This document shows, in pieces, positions 7,730-16,985 of a stretch of DNA of 64,000 nt. Location: assembly GCF_003201815.1 (NCBI RefSeq), contig NZ_QJKB01000005.1, forward strand, positions 62,001 through 126,000. The letters are read 5' to 3'. A model generated the notes under the pieces. That model had not been told where the DNA came from. It worked only from the letters and a program-made list of their open reading frames with translations, and made no database searches. This DNA is from Undibacterium pigrum (GTDB lineage: Bacteria; Pseudomonadota; Gammaproteobacteria; Burkholderiales; Burkholderiaceae_D). How positions within the stretch are numbered: the first letter of the stretch is position 1; each line of letters begins with the position of its first letter. The translations under genes and the position numbers were made by a program.

Positions 7730-8209
7730 CTAGGCTTTACCGGTTTTGAGCACTGCATAATTGAGTGGCAGGGCCGTGGTGTTCTTGATGACTTCCATCA
7801 CAAAGCTGGAGCTGACATCCTGCAAGTCAGCCACTTTCACCAGCTTTTTATACACCTGATCAAAGCCTGCCATGTCAGGCACATAGACTTTCAGCAAATA
7901 GTCTATCTCGCCACTCATGCGCAAAATCTCGACAATTTCAGGGATGGCACTGACACCGGCAATAAAGCGCTGCATCCACTTCTCATTATGCTGGGCTGCC
8001 TTGAGTGCCACCATGACTGTCAGACCCAGGTTCAGCTTGACTGGATCACACAGCGTGACCTGCTGCTTGATCACGCCATCCTCCTGCAGTTTTTGCACAC
8101 GCCGCCAGCAGGGCGTGACTGACAAATGCACGGCCTGAGCCAGATCAGCCAGTGCAATTGATGCATCTTTCTGCAAAATATTCAGGATTTCTAGATCAAT
8201 TTTGTCCAT
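7730..8209 (-). CDS. Lrp/AsnC family transcriptional regulator
   Basis: A 159-residue protein with an N-terminal winged helix-turn-helix (DKIDLEILNILQKDASIALADLAQ... then SVTPCWRRVQKLQEDGVI) and a C-terminal RAM effector domain (GEIDYLLKVYVPDMAGFD). Lrp/AsnC proteins sense amino acids and usually control the divergent neighbour. The neighbour here is a cystathionine beta-lyase gene, so control of methionine or cysteine metabolism is inferred. The ATG at 8209 gives the standard N-terminus MDKIDLEIL. The open frame extends upstream, but those residues are coded by the AT-rich intergenic region and are not conserved in style. Confidence 0.93.
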   Translation of the reverse strand: MDKIDLEILNILQKDASIALADLAQAVHLSVTPCWRRVQKLQEDGVIKQQVTLCDPVKLNLGLTVMVALKAAQHNEKWMQRFIAGVSAIPEIVEILRMSGEIDYLLKVYVPDMAGFDQVYKKLVKVADLQDVSSSFVMEVIKNTTALPLNYAVLKTGKA

Positions 8210-8222
8210 ATTTTTCAATTTA

Positions 8223-8237
8223 TAGGAAATTTTTCTA
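8223..8237. promoter_or_regulatory. Candidate Lrp-type operator between the regulator and metC
   Basis: TAGGAAATTTTTCTA is a near-palindrome with an AT core, 14 bases upstream of the regulator start, in a very AT-rich 178-bp divergent spacer. It fits the loose Lrp box style (YAG...CTR) and would suit autoregulation. Only position and symmetry support it. Confidence 0.4.
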
Positions 8238-8387
8238 AAAATAGCATGAATTCTTGAATAATTTGGTAAAAAATTCTTTCTGCCTGTTGTTAGCATCTGT
8301 CCTGTACTACCCCTCATGCAATCAAGGTCTTTCACAGATTGTTTATGTTGGGGGTAAAAAATCAGCAAATACAGAAACGGATGTTTT

Positions 8388-9614
8388 ATGAACTTAGTCG
8401 AAACCCAATTGCAAACTGCCACCCGTCTGACTCATGCCGGTCGCAAAGGCAAGGATCATGCGGCCTTTGTCAATCCATCCGTGGTGCGTGCGTCGACCAT
8501 GCTGTTTCCTGATGTGACCTCTTTGAAAAACGCCTGTGGCACACGCCGCGCTTATGGCCGCCACGGCAATGAAACCACACAGGCACTGGAGCAAGCCCTG
8601 TGTGCAGCAGAAGGCGCTGCTGCCTGCATGCTGACGCCTTCAGGCCTGTCCGCCGTCACCACTACCTTGCTGGCCTTGCTGCAACCCGGTGATCATTTGC
8701 TGATGGTGGATACGGTGTATGACCCTACGCGCCTGTTTTGCGAAGGTATGCTCAAGAAAATCGGCGTCACAACCACTTATTACGACCCGCTGGTTGGCCG
8801 CGGCATTGCAGAACTCATGCAATTCAATACCAAGGTGGTGTTTGTTGAATCACCAGGCTCCCTGACGTTTGAAGTGCAGGATATTCCCGGCATTGCCGCT
8901 GCTGCCCATGCGCGTGGCGCTGTCGTCGTGTCTGACTCTACCTGGGCCACACCGATAGGCTGGGATTCATTTGATCTGGGTATCGATGTCTCCATCCATG
9001 CTGCCACCAAATACATCGTTGGTCATTCCGATGCGCTGATGGGTGCGATCCTGACCACAGCTGCGCTGGAAGAGCGCATACGTGATACCTATCGCCAACT
9101 GGGCATGACCATAGGCGCAGATGATGCGGCGCTGGCCTTGCGTGGTTTGCGCACCCTGGCAGCCCGTCTGGCAGCACACAGGGAAAGCGCCCATGTCGTG
9201 GCACGCTGGTTACAAGAGCAGCCAGAAGTGGCAGAAGTCTTGTATCCGCCTATGCCAGGCAGCCCTGGCCATGAATTATGGAAACGTGATTTCAAGGCGG
9301 AATATGCCTGCGGCCTGATGGGTGCAGTTTTCCGTGCCGACGTCACAGAACAACAAGTTGCCGCCCTGATAGACCGCACCCGTCTGTTTGGCATAGGTTT
9401 TAGCTGGGGTGGTTTCGAGAGCCTGATCTTGCCGACCAGCCCGGCATCGTATCGCACAGTCAATGCCGATAAATGGCAGGCACCCATGTTACGCCTGCAT
9501 GTGGGCCTGGAAGCAGTACAGGATTTACTGGCTGATCTTGAGCAAGGCTTTACTGCCCTGCGCAAAAATCAGGAGATGGGGCGCGAACGTGCTTATCTGA
9601 AGGCTGTGATCTGA
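8388..9614 (+). CDS. metC: Cystathionine beta-lyase (PLP-dependent Cys/Met enzyme)
   Basis: A 408-residue member of the Cys/Met metabolism PLP family (fold type I). PLP is bound by Lys208 in SIHAATKYIVGHSD. The active-site Tyr of AYGRHGNETT is at 56, the phosphate-binding loop is TPSGLSAV (83-90), and the cofactor Asp lies in VVSDSTWATP. Bacterial MetC-type enzymes cleave cystathionine to homocysteine, pyruvate and ammonia. The motif style and the TLLALLQPGDHLL segment favour MetC over MetB or MetZ, although family members are hard to tell apart by sequence. The divergent Lrp-type gene is the likely regulator. The start codon has a modest ACGGA upstream. It converges with the next gene, with only seven bases between stops. 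Confidence 0.92.
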   Translation: MNLVETQLQTATRLTHAGRKGKDHAAFVNPSVVRASTMLFPDVTSLKNACGTRRAYGRHGNETTQALEQALCAAEGAAACMLTPSGLSAVTTTLLALLQPGDHLLMVDTVYDPTRLFCEGMLKKIGVTTTYYDPLVGRGIAELMQFNTKVVFVESPGSLTFEVQDIPGIAAAAHARGAVVVSDSTWATPIGWDSFDLGIDVSIHAATKYIVGHSDALMGAILTTAALEERIRDTYRQLGMTIGADDAALALRGLRTLAARLAAHRESAHVVARWLQEQPEVAEVLYPPMPGSPGHELWKRDFKAEYACGLMGAVFRADVTEQQVAALIDRTRLFGIGFSWGGFESLILPTSPASYRTVNADKWQAPMLRLHVGLEAVQDLLADLEQGFTALRKNQEMGRERAYLKAVI

Positions 9615-9621
9615 AACTGCC

Positions 9622-10125
9622 TTAACCGTTCACCCACTGTATTGCCTTCCTGAAAATGCCGGAAGGTGGAGGAGTAAAGGCTTCGGCATTGCTGGTAGTT
9701 GGTTCATCCGGTTCCAGATGACGCATCATGCTTAATGTGTGTTGCTGGCGTATCAGGCCCTGGCGGTTGATGGTGGCGATGGTGTTGGCAATTTTACCGG
9801 CGGCATCGTCAAGATCGAATTCATAGAATTCTTCACCGCGTTTGCCACGGCGCTGTTGCTGAAAGGTTTTCAGGATTTCATCTAGCGCCTGGCCGCAGTC
9901 CTTGGTATGCAACTCGAACACGCATTCATAGACGCCAGGTATCAATTGTTGCTGGTCACGATTGAGTTCCATGGCCTTGGAGACGCCAGAACGGCGGGTA
10001 GCACCGATCTTGTACAGACCCTGGCGCAAGCCATCGTTTTGCAAAATGTAGATAGTGCCTGGCGTGCCATGCATGAATTGCGGCTCGCGCGGCAAAGTCC
10101 TTTGAGGGCGGTAGGAAGTAGTCAT
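9622..10125 (-). CDS. GIY-YIG (T5orf172/MUG113-type) domain protein
   Basis: A 167-residue protein whose residues ~22-106 form a reduced GIY-YIG nuclease domain of the T5orf172 kind. GTIYILQNDG is the first strand with the GIY-equivalent. It is followed by GLYKIGATRR (the YIG equivalent plus catalytic-type Arg) and later GKRGEEFYEFDLDD with the conserved Glu. An extra polar C-terminal tail (~residues 120-167, PDEPTTSNAEAFTPPPSG) ends in FRKAIQWVNG. Stand-alone proteins of this type are found in phages and chromosomes; whether this one cuts DNA is unknown. It is monocistronic. The upstream 358-bp gap contains two plus-strand terminators that do not belong to it. Confidence 0.75.
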   Translation of the reverse strand: MTTSYRPQRTLPREPQFMHGTPGTIYILQNDGLRQGLYKIGATRRSGVSKAMELNRDQQQLIPGVYECVFELHTKDCGQALDEILKTFQQQRRGKRGEEFYEFDLDDAAGKIANTIATINRQGLIRQQHTLSMMRHLEPDEPTTSNAEAFTPPPSGIFRKAIQWVNG

Positions 10126-10298
10126 CTCTTAACCTGACATTTTGTAAAGGGATGAAGAAGAGTCTACAAAATATGTACCTGGTTTCAGGCGCGGAATAAG
10201 AGGGTGCTTTGCACTCTGTTTGTGGATTAAAAATCTGGATTAGAAGTTTGGCAGTATTGAATTACCACCATCCTGTTTGCTTCCCGCTCAGGATCTTC

Positions 10299-10330
10299 AG
10301 CCCGTTGGCCCTGGTCAGCGGGCTTTTTTT
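10299..10330 (+). terminator. Orphan rho-independent terminator (first of two)
   Basis: AGCCCGTTG (10299-10307) pairs with CAGCGGGCT (10316-10324) including one G-T pair, followed by a run of T to 10330. It reads on the plus strand, yet no plus-strand protein gene lies upstream for ~700 bases. It may end an unannotated transcript. Confidence 0.8.
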
Positions 10331-10421
10331 ATAGTGTTCACGCTTTGTCATGCGCTTGTCATGTCCAGCTACTACCATGCGCCAGTCCTGAAAAGTTTTA
10401 CCTCCAAAGGTCGGGATACTT
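10331..10421 (+). ncRNA. Candidate small RNA body between two tandem terminators
   Basis: The 90 bases between the two plus-strand terminators contain no open frame. They include the direct repeat TTGTCATG (10345-10352 and 10356-10363) and ACCTCCAAAGGT (10400-10411), a 4-bp stem that presents CCTCC, the complement of a ribosome binding site. Small RNAs with exposed CCUCC motifs are common in proteobacteria. The 5' end and promoter cannot be placed, so this remains a hypothesis. Confidence 0.25.
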
Positions 10422-10448
10422 GCCCGCAGAGCGATCTGCGGGCTTTTT
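10422..10448 (+). terminator. Orphan rho-independent terminator (second of two)
   Basis: GCCCGCAG (10422-10429), loop AGCGAT, CTGCGGGC (10436-10443), then five T. It is on the plus strand and points toward the 3' end of the leftward mrcA gene. On the minus strand it has no T-run after the stem, so it does not serve mrcA as an intrinsic terminator. Confidence 0.85.
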
Positions 10449-10483
10449 CTTAGTGCTGGTGATCTGGTTTTGTCCAGTTTGGG

Positions 10484-12748
10484 CTACTGTGTTGTTGTCG
10501 TAGCTGGTAGCGGTGCCGCCGCTGCCGGTGCATCCCCCATGTCCAGCGTGCGTACCCCTGCACCATTGAGGAATTCATTGAACATCCAGTCACCCTCGGC
10601 ATTGCTGATGCCTTCGGGTATGGCACGGGCTACTTCAGGCTTGCCAGCCAGTGCCACGCGCATGCTGTCTATCCAGATAGGCAGGGCAAGGGTAGAACCA
10701 AATTCACGGCCACCCAGGCTCTTGGGATCGTCATAGCCCATCCAGGCTACTGCCACCACATTGCCTGCATAACCGGCAAACCAGCCGTCGACAGCTTCGC
10801 TGGTGGTGCCAGTCTTGCCCGCCAGGTCGCGACGGCCCAGTTTCGCCGTGGCGCTGGCACCAGTGCCGCTGCGCACCACTTCACGCAACATCAGGTCAGT
10901 GATATAGGCATTGCGTGCGTCAATGACGCGTGATTCTTCCTGGGCCTTGGCAGGCGGTTTGTTTTCAAACAGTACGACACCTTTGCCATCCACCACCTTG
11001 CTGATCAGCCAGGGGCTGACGGCATAACCGCCATTGGAGAATACTGCATAGGCCGACGCCAGTTGCAGCGGCGTTACTGAGCCAGTACCCAGGGCCATGG
11101 TAAGGTTGGCCTGGTGCTTGTCCTTATCAAAACCAAAGCGCGGCAGCCAGGCCTTGGCCTGATCGACGCCTATGGCTTTCAGTATGCGTACCGATACCAC
11201 GTTCTTGGATTGCGCCAGCGCAGTGCGCATGGTGATGGGGCCATCATATTTGCCATCATCATTGCGCGGGTCCCAGCGCAGATTGCTGTCCGATGTTTCC
11301 GAGAGTTGCACGTCATTGATCAGGGTGCCGGGATAAAAACCTTTTTCCAGCGCAGCAGAATAAATGAAGGGTTTCAGGCTGGAACCAGGCTGACGCCAGG
11401 CGCTGGTCACATGATTGAATTTCTTGCGGTTGTAATCAAAACCACCCACCATGGCGCGGAAAGAACCATCGTCTGCATTCAGGGCCACGTATGAACCTTC
11501 AACTTGCGGGATTTGCGTGATGGTCCAGCGTTTCCCGGCATCCTGCATGACCCGTATCACGGAACCAGGGCGTATCTTGATGCCTGCCTTGGCCTTGTCG
11601 GTCAGCGCAGCAGCGGCAAAGCGCAAGCCATCGCCAGTGATTTCTATGCTGTCACCGGATTGCAGTTCCGCCTTGACGATCTTGCCGGATGCCTGGGTCA
11701 CCACAGCCGCCAATATCTTGTCATTGTCAGGATGCTTGCGCAAGATCTGGTCTATCGCATCGTCGCGCTCATCTTCATCGGCAGGCAATTCTATCTGGGC
11801 TTCAGGACCATCATATCCATGGCGCTGGTCATACGCCATGATATTGCGGCGCACGGCTTCATACGCAGCATCCTGCTCTGCCTTGTTGATGGTGGTGTAG
11901 ACCTTGATACCCTTGGTGTATGTGTCTTCTTTATATTGCGCAAAAATACTCTGGCGTACCATTTCTGCGACATAGTCAGCATGGGCATCGAACTGCTGAC
12001 CTTTGACGACCTTGATTTCTTCTTTGGCCGCAACTTCCATTTGCGCTTGCGTGATGAAGCCATTCCTGACCATGTTTCTCAGGACCAGTAATTGTCTTTG
12101 CTTGGTCTTTTCAAAATTGACGGCAGGATTATGCCTGACCGGGTTTTGCGGCACACCTGCCAGCATGGCAGCTTCTGCCAGCGTCAATTGATCGAGCGAT
12201 TTGCCAAAGTAGGTTTTGGCCGCACTGGAAAAACCATGACTGCGCTGGCCCAGGAAAATCTGGTTCATATACAGTTCCAGAATCTGGTCCTTGCTCAGTG
12301 CGTCTTCGATGCGGTAAGTCAGCAGGATTTCTTTCAGTTTGCGCGGCAGTGACTTTTCATTACTCAGAAAAAAATTGCGTGCCACCTGCATGGTGATGGT
12401 TGATGCACCCTGATGAAAACCGCCACGCAAATCTGCCAAGATGGCGCGGGCTGCACTGCGGAAAGAAATGCCACCATGCTCATAAAAACGCTCATCTTCA
12501 ATCGACAGGATGGCATTCTTCATGACAGCAGGAATCTGCTTGATAGGCACAAAATCGCGATGCTCTTCACCAAACTCACCGATCAGGGCATTGTCAGCGG
12601 TGTAGATACGTAATGGTATTTTGGGACGGTAGTCAGTCACTGCTTCCAGTGTTGGCAAACCAGGCGCGACGACAAAAAATATAAAGGCCAGGCCTGCCAG
12701 AAACAGGGTGGTACAAAGGCTGAGGCCAAACACTATCCACTTCTTCAT
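10484..12748 (-). CDS. mrcA: Penicillin-binding protein 1A, bifunctional transglycosylase/transpeptidase
   Basis: Class A PBP of 754 residues that polymerises lipid II and cross-links peptidoglycan on the periplasmic side of the inner membrane. A short cytoplasmic N-terminus and one membrane anchor (residues ~5-29) precede the GT51 domain, whose catalytic motif EDERFYEHGG is at 84-93 and GASTITMQVARN at ~114-125. After an OB-like linker comes the transpeptidase with SSLK (nucleophile Ser456), SKN (AQSKNVVSV) and KTG (AGKTGTTSE). The tail is Ala/Pro/Thr-rich. AAGGAA seven bases before the ATG supports the start. It begins eight bases after the stop of the ABC transporter gene upstream, so the three genes probably form one transcript. 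Confidence 0.96.
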   Translation of the reverse strand: MKKWIVFGLSLCTTLFLAGLAFIFFVVAPGLPTLEAVTDYRPKIPLRIYTADNALIGEFGEEHRDFVPIKQIPAVMKNAILSIEDERFYEHGGISFRSAARAILADLRGGFHQGASTITMQVARNFFLSNEKSLPRKLKEILLTYRIEDALSKDQILELYMNQIFLGQRSHGFSSAAKTYFGKSLDQLTLAEAAMLAGVPQNPVRHNPAVNFEKTKQRQLLVLRNMVRNGFITQAQMEVAAKEEIKVVKGQQFDAHADYVAEMVRQSIFAQYKEDTYTKGIKVYTTINKAEQDAAYEAVRRNIMAYDQRHGYDGPEAQIELPADEDERDDAIDQILRKHPDNDKILAAVVTQASGKIVKAELQSGDSIEITGDGLRFAAAALTDKAKAGIKIRPGSVIRVMQDAGKRWTITQIPQVEGSYVALNADDGSFRAMVGGFDYNRKKFNHVTSAWRQPGSSLKPFIYSAALEKGFYPGTLINDVQLSETSDSNLRWDPRNDDGKYDGPITMRTALAQSKNVVSVRILKAIGVDQAKAWLPRFGFDKDKHQANLTMALGTGSVTPLQLASAYAVFSNGGYAVSPWLISKVVDGKGVVLFENKPPAKAQEESRVIDARNAYITDLMLREVVRSGTGASATAKLGRRDLAGKTGTTSEAVDGWFAGYAGNVVAVAWMGYDDPKSLGGREFGSTLALPIWIDSMRVALAGKPEVARAIPEGISNAEGDWMFNEFLNGAGVRTLDMGDAPAAAAPLPATTTTQ

Positions 12749-12756
12749 GCTATTCC

Positions 12757-14523
12757 TTACTCTTCCAGGGTTTGCAGCAAATACAGGCGCTGGTATATGC
12801 CCTGATTTACCTGCATTAATTCTTGATGATTACCTTGCTCTGCCAGCTTGCCGTGGTTCAGCACGATGATGCTGTCGGCATCGCGTATGGTAGAAAGCCT
12901 GTGGGCAATCGCGATGATGCTGACCTTGCCGCGCAATTCTGTCAGCGCAGTTTGTACTACCTGTTCGGTTTCACTGTCGATATGCGAAGTCGCTTCATCC
13001 AGGAACAGGATGCGCGGCTTGCCTGCCAGTGCACGGGCTATTGCCAGCAATTGTTTTTGTCCAGTGGACAGGCGAGCACCACCTTCACCCAGTGGCGTAT
13101 CGTAGCCATTTTCCAGTTGCAAAATAAAATCATGGACATGTGCCGCCTTGGCCGCAGCGATGATATCTGCCTCACTGATGTCACGCCCCATGGCGATATT
13201 TTCACGCGCATTGGCTGCCAGCAAAAATGGTTCTTGCGGCACCAGCCCGACCTTTTCACGGAAGTGCGCATCCGTGATGCTGGCCAGCGGCTGGCCATCG
13301 ACTTCCATGCGGCCAGACTGAGGTGTATAAAAACGTAGCAAGAGACTCAGCAGGGTGGATTTGCCACTGCCAGTATGGCCGACGATGCCATAAAAACTGC
13401 CCGCAGGGATATCCAGGCTAAAGTCATGCAAGACTGGCCGCGCAGGGTCATAACCAAAATTCACTTTGTCCAGCGTCAGATGGCCCTCAGTAATGCGCGC
13501 ATCGCTGCTGGCCTGTACATGCTGGTGTTCATTGAGCAGCTTGTTGACACGCGCAGCAGAAACCACGGCTTGCTGTATCTGGCCAAATTGCAGGGTGATC
13601 TGTATCAGCGGCTCCACGACGCGGGCGATGTAGCTGACAAAGGCATACAGCACACCTATCTCCACACCAGAAAAACTGCGCTGGCTGAAAGTGAAAATCA
13701 CCACCACCAGCAACAGCGAATTCATCAGGTCCAGTGCCGGGCGCAACAGCCAGGCATTGGCGCGCAATTCATCCAGCCTGGCGGCGTAATGCAATTGATT
13801 GGTTTTGGCAAAGCGCTCACCAAAGCGGCGTTCGGCATTGCTTGCCTGCAGCGTGCTCATGCCATTGATGCTCTCTGCGACCTGGGCATTGATTTCACTG
13901 CGCAACTGGCGCGCCTTGCTGACGGCTGGCGCACTCCAGCGCTGGTAAAACCAGACGATGATGATGACTGCCGGTATCAGCATGAGGACGATGAGCATCA
14001 AACGCCATTCCAGCAGGGCCATGGCAGTAAGTGCACCAAGAACGACGATGGAACTGTCGAGCATGACGAACAGCACCTGCACATACAGATTCTTGACTGA
14101 TTCAGTGTCATTCGTCACGCGGCTTACCAGTTGCCCGGTAATCGCCTTGTCAAAGAACGCCATGGGCAGGCGCAGTACATGTCCATACACTTGTTCACGC
14201 AAGCGCCGTACTGAACGCATGGCCACGCCAGCCAGCCGTGTCAGTTGCAGGTAGCGCAGCCAGGTCGCGCCCCAGCCCGTCAATACATAAGCTGCCAGCA
14301 GGGCGATGACCATGCCCATGTCCATCTGGTGCGGTAACAGGTAACGGTCTATGAAAGCCTTGCCCAAAAACGGGCCAACCGCTTCCAGGGCAGCGGCGAT
14401 CATTAAAAAGAAGACGCCCAGCCAGACATGGCGTTTTTCATCGCGGGCTGCGTGCAGCAGCAAATGCACTGCCTGTTTTTTCTCTGACATGGCAGCGGGT
14501 AATTGTTTGGTATCAGGCTGCAT
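12757..14523 (-). CDS. ABC exporter half-transporter (MdlB-like), canonical Walker B but altered signature
   Basis: A 588-residue half-transporter: six-helix type IV export domain (residues ~30-315) fused to a nucleotide-binding domain. Walker A is GHTGSGKST at 382-390, the signature is LSTGQ instead of LSGGQ, Walker B with catalytic Glu is RILFLDEATSHID, and the H-loop is IAIAHRLS. It pairs with the preceding gene as a heterodimeric multidrug/lipid-type exporter (MdlA/MdlB class). The two together carry one full and one degenerate ATP site. The ATG at 14523 overlaps the end of the upstream gene by 11 bases; a further in-frame ATG at 14574 would overlap by 62 and is less likely. The substrate is unknown. 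mrcA follows eight bases downstream. Confidence 0.9.
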   Translation of the reverse strand: MQPDTKQLPAAMSEKKQAVHLLLHAARDEKRHVWLGVFFLMIAAALEAVGPFLGKAFIDRYLLPHQMDMGMVIALLAAYVLTGWGATWLRYLQLTRLAGVAMRSVRRLREQVYGHVLRLPMAFFDKAITGQLVSRVTNDTESVKNLYVQVLFVMLDSSIVVLGALTAMALLEWRLMLIVLMLIPAVIIIVWFYQRWSAPAVSKARQLRSEINAQVAESINGMSTLQASNAERRFGERFAKTNQLHYAARLDELRANAWLLRPALDLMNSLLLVVVIFTFSQRSFSGVEIGVLYAFVSYIARVVEPLIQITLQFGQIQQAVVSAARVNKLLNEHQHVQASSDARITEGHLTLDKVNFGYDPARPVLHDFSLDIPAGSFYGIVGHTGSGKSTLLSLLLRFYTPQSGRMEVDGQPLASITDAHFREKVGLVPQEPFLLAANARENIAMGRDISEADIIAAAKAAHVHDFILQLENGYDTPLGEGGARLSTGQKQLLAIARALAGKPRILFLDEATSHIDSETEQVVQTALTELRGKVSIIAIAHRLSTIRDADSIIVLNHGKLAEQGNHQELMQVNQGIYQRLYLLQTLEE

Positions 14524-16264
14524 CCAGGCTTGCTTCCAATTGTTGATAACGCCATTGCGTTGCATACCAGCCATTCAAATCCAGCAAGGCCTGGTGATTG
14601 CCCTGTTCTATGATTTTGCCTTCGCGCAAAACCAGGATGTGATTGGCTTCCAGTACCGCACTCAGGCGGTGGCTGACGATGACGGCACTGCGTTCAGGAT
14701 GTTCTTGTCGCAGCTCTGCCAGATGTTGCAGGATATGCGTTTCGGTTTGCGTATCGACTGCTGACAGGGCATCGTCAAGCAATAATAAAGGGCTGGCCGT
14801 CAACAGGGCACGGGCAATGGCCACGCGCTGTTTCTGGCCGCCAGACAGGGTGACGCCACGCTCGCCTACCAGCGTGTCATAGCCATGCGGGAAGCGTTGT
14901 ATATCATCATCCACCGATGCCAGTTGTGCGGCCTTCATGACCTCGGCACGGCTGGCGGCAGGATTGCTGAGCGAGATATTGTCAGCAATCGAAGCCGAGA
15001 ACAAAAACGGTTCCTGCGCCACCCAGTTGATAGACAGGCGCAGGGCCTGCAATTTATAGTCTGCCAGCGCATGTCCACCCCATTGCACCAGGCCTTGCTC
15101 AGCTTCGATCTGGCGCAGCAACAGGCGCACCACGCTGGATTTGCCTGAGCCGGTAGGGCCAACTATGCCCAGGGTCTGGCCCGGCGCAATACGCAGGCTG
15201 ATGTCCTGCAAGGCTGGCCTGGTCTGTCCAGGGTAAACAAAGCTGACCTTGTCCACAACCAGATCACCGGCAGGTGGCGTGCCCAGCTTGCCCTCGTCAT
15301 TAACGCTGAGTTCCTGCGTCAATACCGGCTCCAGCCGCGCCCAGGCCGCCTTGCCGCGTTCCAGCAGCGACAATACCCAGCCAGCAGCAAACATAGGCCA
15401 GATCAATTGGCCCAGATACATGGAAAAGCTGGTCAAGGCACCGATGCTCATTTCACCATGCCAGACCAGGTAACCACCAACACCCAGCGTCAGCGCACCT
15501 GCGGCAGTCAGTGAAAGCCCTACTGCAGGTTCATAGGCAGCTTCCCAGCGTTGCGCATTCAGGCTGGCTGCGGCAGCGTTTTCTGCCAGTTCGGCAAACT
15601 GCGCGGCGCTGCGTTGTTCCAGGCCCAGGGCGCGCAGGGTGCGCACGCCGGATAAGGTTTCCTGCACCTGGTCATTAAGTTTGCTGAAGCGGTCAAGGGA
15701 ATCGCGTGAAGCGTCCTGTATATGATGGGTAATGTGCTTGAAGGCCCAGGCCATGAAAGGGAAGGGCAGCAGGGCCGCCAGTGCCAGCCGCCAGTCCACG
15801 CCCAGCAACATCATGCCTATCACCAGGGCAAAGGTCATGCTGCCATCAAAACCGGCCAGCGCAGCTTCACCTGCTGCCAGTTCTATGGCGTCAGCATCAT
15901 TGGTGCCCAGCGCCATCAGGTCGCCAGTTCTTTGTTGCTGGAAGAAGCGCGAACCCTGCACACTAAGACGCTCATACAAACGGGTACGCAATTGCATGCC
16001 CAGTTGATAAGAAGCGGTAAATAATTGCGTGCGCCAGCCTACCCGCAGGAAGTAGATAGCCAGGCCCATGCCCAGCAGCCAGGACAGTTCCCACATCAGG
16101 GCTGTGTTGTCAAAACGACCCGCCACCATGCCATCGATAATCATGCCGACACGGCGTGGTATCAAGACCGTCATGACGGCAACGGCAAACAGCATCAGGC
16201 CAGCACTGATGTATTGACGCCAGTGCTGGCGGATAAATTGCGCTAAAAGCTGGTACAGACTCAT
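14513..16264 (-). CDS. ABC exporter half-transporter (MdlA-like), catalytic Glu replaced by Asp
   Basis: A 583-residue half-transporter with an N-terminal six-helix export domain and C-terminal ATPase. Walker A is GPTGSGKSS, the signature LSGGQ is intact, and the H-loop is VIVSHRLSA. Walker B reads LLLLDDALSAVD, with Asp where the catalytic Glu should be. In heterodimeric exporters one subunit typically has this change, and the other (the next gene) has a changed signature, which together make one degenerate ATP site. The start at 16264 gives MSLYQLLAQFIRQHW, just before the first helix. The frame is open further upstream but without hydrophobic character. It is the first gene of the ABC-ABC-mrcA run. 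Confidence 0.9.
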   Translation of the reverse strand: MSLYQLLAQFIRQHWRQYISAGLMLFAVAVMTVLIPRRVGMIIDGMVAGRFDNTALMWELSWLLGMGLAIYFLRVGWRTQLFTASYQLGMQLRTRLYERLSVQGSRFFQQQRTGDLMALGTNDADAIELAAGEAALAGFDGSMTFALVIGMMLLGVDWRLALAALLPFPFMAWAFKHITHHIQDASRDSLDRFSKLNDQVQETLSGVRTLRALGLEQRSAAQFAELAENAAAASLNAQRWEAAYEPAVGLSLTAAGALTLGVGGYLVWHGEMSIGALTSFSMYLGQLIWPMFAAGWVLSLLERGKAAWARLEPVLTQELSVNDEGKLGTPPAGDLVVDKVSFVYPGQTRPALQDISLRIAPGQTLGIVGPTGSGKSSVVRLLLRQIEAEQGLVQWGGHALADYKLQALRLSINWVAQEPFLFSASIADNISLSNPAASRAEVMKAAQLASVDDDIQRFPHGYDTLVGERGVTLSGGQKQRVAIARALLTASPLLLLDDALSAVDTQTETHILQHLAELRQEHPERSAVIVSHRLSAVLEANHILVLREGKIIEQGNHQALLDLNGWYATQWRYQQLEASLDAA

Positions 16265-16491
16265 GGAAGGTTCAGACCAATAAGACAGAAAATGGTTGCA
16301 TGCATCAAGTCTTTGACTGATGGCAAAGCGAGAAATGATACAGTATCCTTGGATCCAGGCTTTGTTCACCGTAACTTTGATTGCTGTAATGTTAACTGTT
16401 GGGTGTGCATTGATGACACATTGATTTCACTTGGATACCTCAGGCAATTTAAGTACTACAATGAAAACGATCATAGTATTTATCCATAAAC

Positions 16492-16953
16492 ATGCAATTT
16501 CATCCCGAAGACCAGCCAGGAAAAGCAGTTTGTGCCGACTGGCAAATCAGTTTTAACGGCCAGCGCATGCTGTACGAGCAAGTCAGACCCTGCCTGGCTG
16601 GTCTGCTACGTGCACAGCATGTGGATGAAGATATCGTCGATGATGTGCAATTGATTGCAGAAGAAGTGCTGGTAAATGTCCTGAAGTATGGCGCACCCGA
16701 GCAAGACCCTGCATTAATCAAACTGGATGTGCATCTGCAAGAGCGCGAGATCGTGCTGGATATGGTGGATAATTCCTATGCCTACAATCCCGGTCACGGC
16801 CTCAACCAGCCTGATCTGGACATGGATTTTGCTGATCGCCCCCTTGGTGGCCTAGGCCTGTATCTGGTGAATGCCCTGGCTGATCATATTGATTACAGTT
16901 ATGCACACGGCCAGAATAATTTGCACATACGTAAATTTCTCGTTAAACCCTGA
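16492..16953 (+). CDS. RsbW-like anti-sigma/serine kinase (HATPase_c_2)
   Basis: A 153-residue GHKL ATPase domain alone. The N-box is LIAEEVLVNVLKYG (residues ~56-69), the G1-type motif is MVDNSYAYNP, and the G2 loop is RPLGGLGLYLVNALADH. Stand-alone domains of this kind act as anti-sigma factors or as kinases of STAS-domain antagonists. The next gene, 32 bases downstream, is exactly such a STAS protein, so the two probably form a partner-switching pair. No sigma factor or PP2C phosphatase is in the window, so the final target is unknown. Confidence 0.87.
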   Translation: MQFHPEDQPGKAVCADWQISFNGQRMLYEQVRPCLAGLLRAQHVDEDIVDDVQLIAEEVLVNVLKYGAPEQDPALIKLDVHLQEREIVLDMVDNSYAYNPGHGLNQPDLDMDFADRPLGGLGLYLVNALADHIDYSYAHGQNNLHIRKFLVKP

Positions 16954-16985
16954 ACACCTGCAAGTCAAACGATAGAGGACACACA

